Positions 6,894 through 7,994 of a stretch of 7,994 nucleotides of DNA are shown in pieces. Numbering within the stretch: the first letter of the stretch is position 1; the number at the start of each line of letters is the position of its first letter. This stretch comes from Deltaproteobacteria bacterium (GTDB taxonomy: Bacteria > Desulfobacterota > DSM-4660 > Desulfatiglandales > HGW-15). Location of the stretch: the NCBI GenBank assembly GCA_019308985.1, contig JAFDHB010000155.1:1-7994 (forward strand), in the 5' to 3' direction. The notes below the pieces were generated by a model that did no database searches, was not told where the DNA came from, and was given only the letters and a program-made list of their open reading frames with translations. Position numbers and translations under genes: made by a program.

Positions 6894-6909
6894 CTTGACC
6901 TAAGTCAAG
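6894..6909. promoter_or_regulatory. FNR/DNR-like palindromic operator upstream of the CBS-HPP operon
   Basis: CTTGACCTAAGTCAAG is a perfect 6-bp inverted repeat around a 4-bp centre. The core TTGAC-N4-GTCAA has the layout of CRP/FNR-superfamily sites (FNR and DNR: TTGAT-N4-ATCAA). On the minus strand, TACAAG (6872-6867, four of six matches to TATAAT) lies where a -10 box would be if the site were centred at -41.5, which would put transcription start near 6861 and leave a leader of about 70 nt before the CBS gene. This spacing is the classic activator arrangement for anaerobic or nitrogen-oxide regulators. The cNMP-fold gene in this window lacks a DNA-binding domain and so cannot be the factor that binds here. 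Confidence 0.55.
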
Positions 6910-6980
6910 AATCGTTGGACAGCTTTCCCTGGTTCCATAAGTCCTTCCATGGCATACAACCGCCAGGATGCACATCTCTT

Positions 6981-7033
6981 CCCGCAAGACTGTGCCGGTC
7001 GTGGTTCCACATCATAATGGGGAACCTTGCGGG
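6981..7033. other. 53-bp nested inverted repeat (potential stem-loop)
   Basis: CCCGCAAG (6981-6988) pairs perfectly with CTTGCGGG (7026-7033). Inside, GGTTCC (7003-7008) pairs with GGAACC (7021-7026, sharing one base with the outer stem). There is no trailing T-run on either strand, so it is not a standard intrinsic terminator. A smaller TTCGC-GCAT-GCGAA hairpin follows at 7034-7047. Function unknown; it may belong to the repeat cluster downstream of the cNMP-fold gene. Confidence 0.45.
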
Positions 7034-7100
7034 ATTCGCGCATGCGAATTGCCCCCACATAGCCGTCAGGATTGCAAGCTGAGGCCCGATGCGGGAATCT

Positions 7101-7170
7101 GGAGGGGCATGCTTCCACATGACCATGGGGGTTGCGGAGGGGCATGCTCCCGCATGACCGCAAGGGACGA
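7101..7170. repeat. Two tandem 35-bp repeats beginning GGAGGGGCATGC
   Basis: Unit 1 is 7101-7135 and unit 2 is 7136-7170. Both begin GGAGGGGCATGCT and continue YCCRCATGACC, with two mismatches in the first 24 bases, then diverge. GGAGGGGCATGCTCC is close to self-complementary. A CGAGC-AGGA-GCTCG hairpin (7168-7181) overlaps the end of unit 2. The stretch lacks convincing coding signal and resembles dispersed intergenic repeats rather than a gene. Confidence 0.55.
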
Positions 7171-7194
7171 GCAGGAGCTCGCCCCCCAAGGACA

Positions 7195-7249
7195 ATAGAA
7201 GGCGGACGGGGTGGAACCCATCCCTCCAGGGATGATAGAAGTCGGACGG
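7195..7249. repeat. Short direct repeat (ATAGAAGKCGGACGG) at 40-bp spacing, with an intervening hairpin
   Basis: ATAGAAGGCGGACGG (7195-7209) recurs as ATAGAAGTCGGACGG (7235-7249), 14 of 15 identical. Between them CATCCCT (7219-7225) and AGGGATG (7228-7234) form a perfect inverted repeat separated by two bases. It lies 20-75 bp beyond the stop of the cNMP-fold gene, but no T-run follows the stem on the minus strand, so I do not call it a terminator. Confidence 0.5.
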
Positions 7250-7269
7250 AGGGTATTGCAGCTTCAAGG

Positions 7270-7761
7270 CTATCCTCTCGTCGCTTCTGACTCCTGCACC
7301 TGGCCTGTTCCAAAGGACTCGGAGACTCCCGTCTTCCAGGGTCCTGAAATCATCTGGTAACTGGCCAATAATCGATTTCCCAGGGTCTTTGCCAGGCGTT
7401 TATAAAAGACCATCCCATCTGCTGAATGCTCTTCCATTATTCTTTCGAGTCCCACATTTTCGACCTTCAACAACTTGCTGTCCTCCATGCATTCGGCTGA
7501 TGCAGAATACAGATCCCTGCCCACAAGACTTGACCACCCAAAGAGCTCACCTGGGCGATCAACCCTGTAAACCGTATGCCCTGTTTGGCCGATGCTTATC
7601 TTCACCGATCCTTTGAGGAGAATGTAGAAGTATTGTGCCTCGTCTCCTTCTCGAAAAAGGAAGTCCCCCTTTCTGTGAGAATCTCTAACGGTAAGATCTA
7701 TGAAGGCCTTCACAAAGTCCCTGTTCATCCCTCGCAGAAGATCCATCTGGTCAAAGTACAT
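7270..7761 (-). CDS. Stand-alone cyclic-nucleotide-binding-fold protein without a DNA-binding domain
   Basis: 163-residue cytoplasmic protein consisting of one CRP/FNR-type beta-roll (about 15-105; DFLFREGDEAQYFYILLKG and GELFGWSSL are characteristic) followed by the long dimer helix (about 105-138, ending FYKRLAKTLGNRLLASYQ). CRP-family transcription factors continue for another 70-80 residues with a helix-turn-helix; here only about 25 unstructured-looking residues follow before the stop. The canonical phosphate-binding cassette (FGE...R-S/T-A) reads FGWSSL...YSASA (71-90): the cAMP-contacting Glu is Trp76 and the Arg is replaced by Tyr85. Classical cAMP binding is therefore doubtful, though this FGW variant appears, to my recollection, as a recurrent subfamily in deltaproteobacteria. 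The ATG at 7761 is chosen for GGGAGGG about 7 nt upstream and because homology begins there; the frame is open 38 codons further upstream. Probably an adaptor or sensor subunit. Confidence 0.88.
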   Translation of the reverse strand: MYFDQMDLLRGMNRDFVKAFIDLTVRDSHRKGDFLFREGDEAQYFYILLKGSVKISIGQTGHTVYRVDRPGELFGWSSLVGRDLYSASAECMEDSKLLKVENVGLERIMEEHSADGMVFYKRLAKTLGNRLLASYQMISGPWKTGVSESFGTGQVQESEATRG

Positions 7762-7994
7762 AGTCTTCCCTCCCTTCTTCCCTGGGGTGCGGGCCAACCG
7801 TTGAAGGCTCCTGCCCGGCGCCCCCTCAGCGGGAAAAGAAAAGCCAAGATAGAATTGCCAATGCCTTCTCACCAATTTGTTGTTTGGGCTTCAAGTGAGA
7901 ATGTGACTTATCCTGCTCGGACAACAATACCCCAGGATCTTCGGCCAAACTCCCGTGAATGATTGTTGACGGCGAACAGGAGGCAATTTAGGCG
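7762..7994. other. Leader/promoter region of the cNMP-fold gene; no other gene seen
   Basis: No credible coding region on either strand. On the minus strand TTGGTG, 18 nt, TATCTT (roughly 7877 down to 7848) is a weak sigma70-like pair. A perfect 7-bp inverted repeat, CAACAAT (7922-7928) and ATTGTTG (7962-7968), lies further upstream with 33 bp between its arms. On the plus strand AGGAGG near 7978-7983 has no start codon inside the window. None of these is strong alone. Confidence 0.3.

Noticed and set aside
7219..7234. Intrinsic terminator after the cNMP-fold gene
   Set aside because: The hairpin is perfect but is not followed by a T-run on the minus strand.
6900..7313. Minus-strand open frames of 120 and 137 codons
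   Set aside because: Composition follows the repeats and hairpins; they overlap the cNMP gene's 3' end in other frames and show no family motif.
7270..7761. CRP/FNR transcription factor binding the palindrome at 6894-6909
   Set aside because: The protein has no helix-turn-helix, so it cannot be the DNA-binding factor by itself.
1211..7761. A complete cAMP signalling circuit (cyclase plus cAMP receptor)
   Set aside because: The cyclase frame is broken, the receptor-like protein lacks the Glu/Arg cAMP contacts, and the genes are about 4.7 kb apart in separate transcripts.

Overview
This window most likely comes from an anaerobic Desulfobacterota (deltaproteobacterial) genome. That is an inference from gene families: a HAMP-linked class III cyclase of the type common in sulfate reducers, a globin-coupled kinase relic, a DNA-binding-domain-free cyclic-nucleotide-fold protein, an HPP/CBS pair, and several kinds of intergenic repeat. 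No rRNA, tRNA or phylogenetic marker is present, so the assignment is soft.

Layout. (1) Bases 1-2559, minus strand: an MFS transporter, cut by the window edge, whose GTG start overlaps the stop of a membrane-bound HAMP/adenylate-guanylate cyclase. The cyclase reading frame is broken by two single-base shifts. (2) 2560-3225: no intact gene. It holds the remains of a plus-strand gene for a cupredoxin / carboxypeptidase-regulatory-like protein, scattered over three frames, followed at once by a 156-bp element with 19-bp terminal inverted repeats. (3) 3226-4598, plus strand: an intact two-gene thiol-redox operon, ccdA plus a membrane-anchored TlpA/ResA-type thioredoxin. (4) 4643-5327, minus strand: a globin-coupled histidine kinase reduced to a truncated globin sensor joined out of frame to the ATPase domain, with the phosphoacceptor (DHp) domain gone. 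(5) 5328-5600: two short degenerate arrays with 7-bp periodicity. (6) 5601-6789, minus strand: an HPP-family membrane protein and a two-CBS-domain protein in one operon. Upstream are an FNR/DNR-like palindrome (6894-6909) and a hairpin that can cover the CBS gene's Shine-Dalgarno sequence. (7) 6910-7269: non-coding, dense in hairpins and short direct repeats. (8) 7270-7761, minus strand: a stand-alone cyclic-nucleotide-binding-fold protein that lacks a helix-turn-helix. (9) 7762-7994: leader of that gene; no other gene seen.

How the genes may work together. CcdA and the TlpA protein form a standard route carrying electrons from the cytoplasm to extracytoplasmic thiols, usually for cytochrome c maturation. 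The CBS protein may gate the HPP membrane protein by sensing adenine nucleotides, and the palindrome suggests CRP/FNR-family control of that pair; some HPP proteins elsewhere transport nitrite. The window carries a cyclase and a cNMP-fold protein, but the cyclase is broken and the cNMP protein lacks the canonical cAMP contacts, so a functional cAMP circuit is not supported. The most distinctive theme is sensory and redox genes at different stages of decay set among repeats, next to intact operons. I did not find a clearly new multi-gene system.
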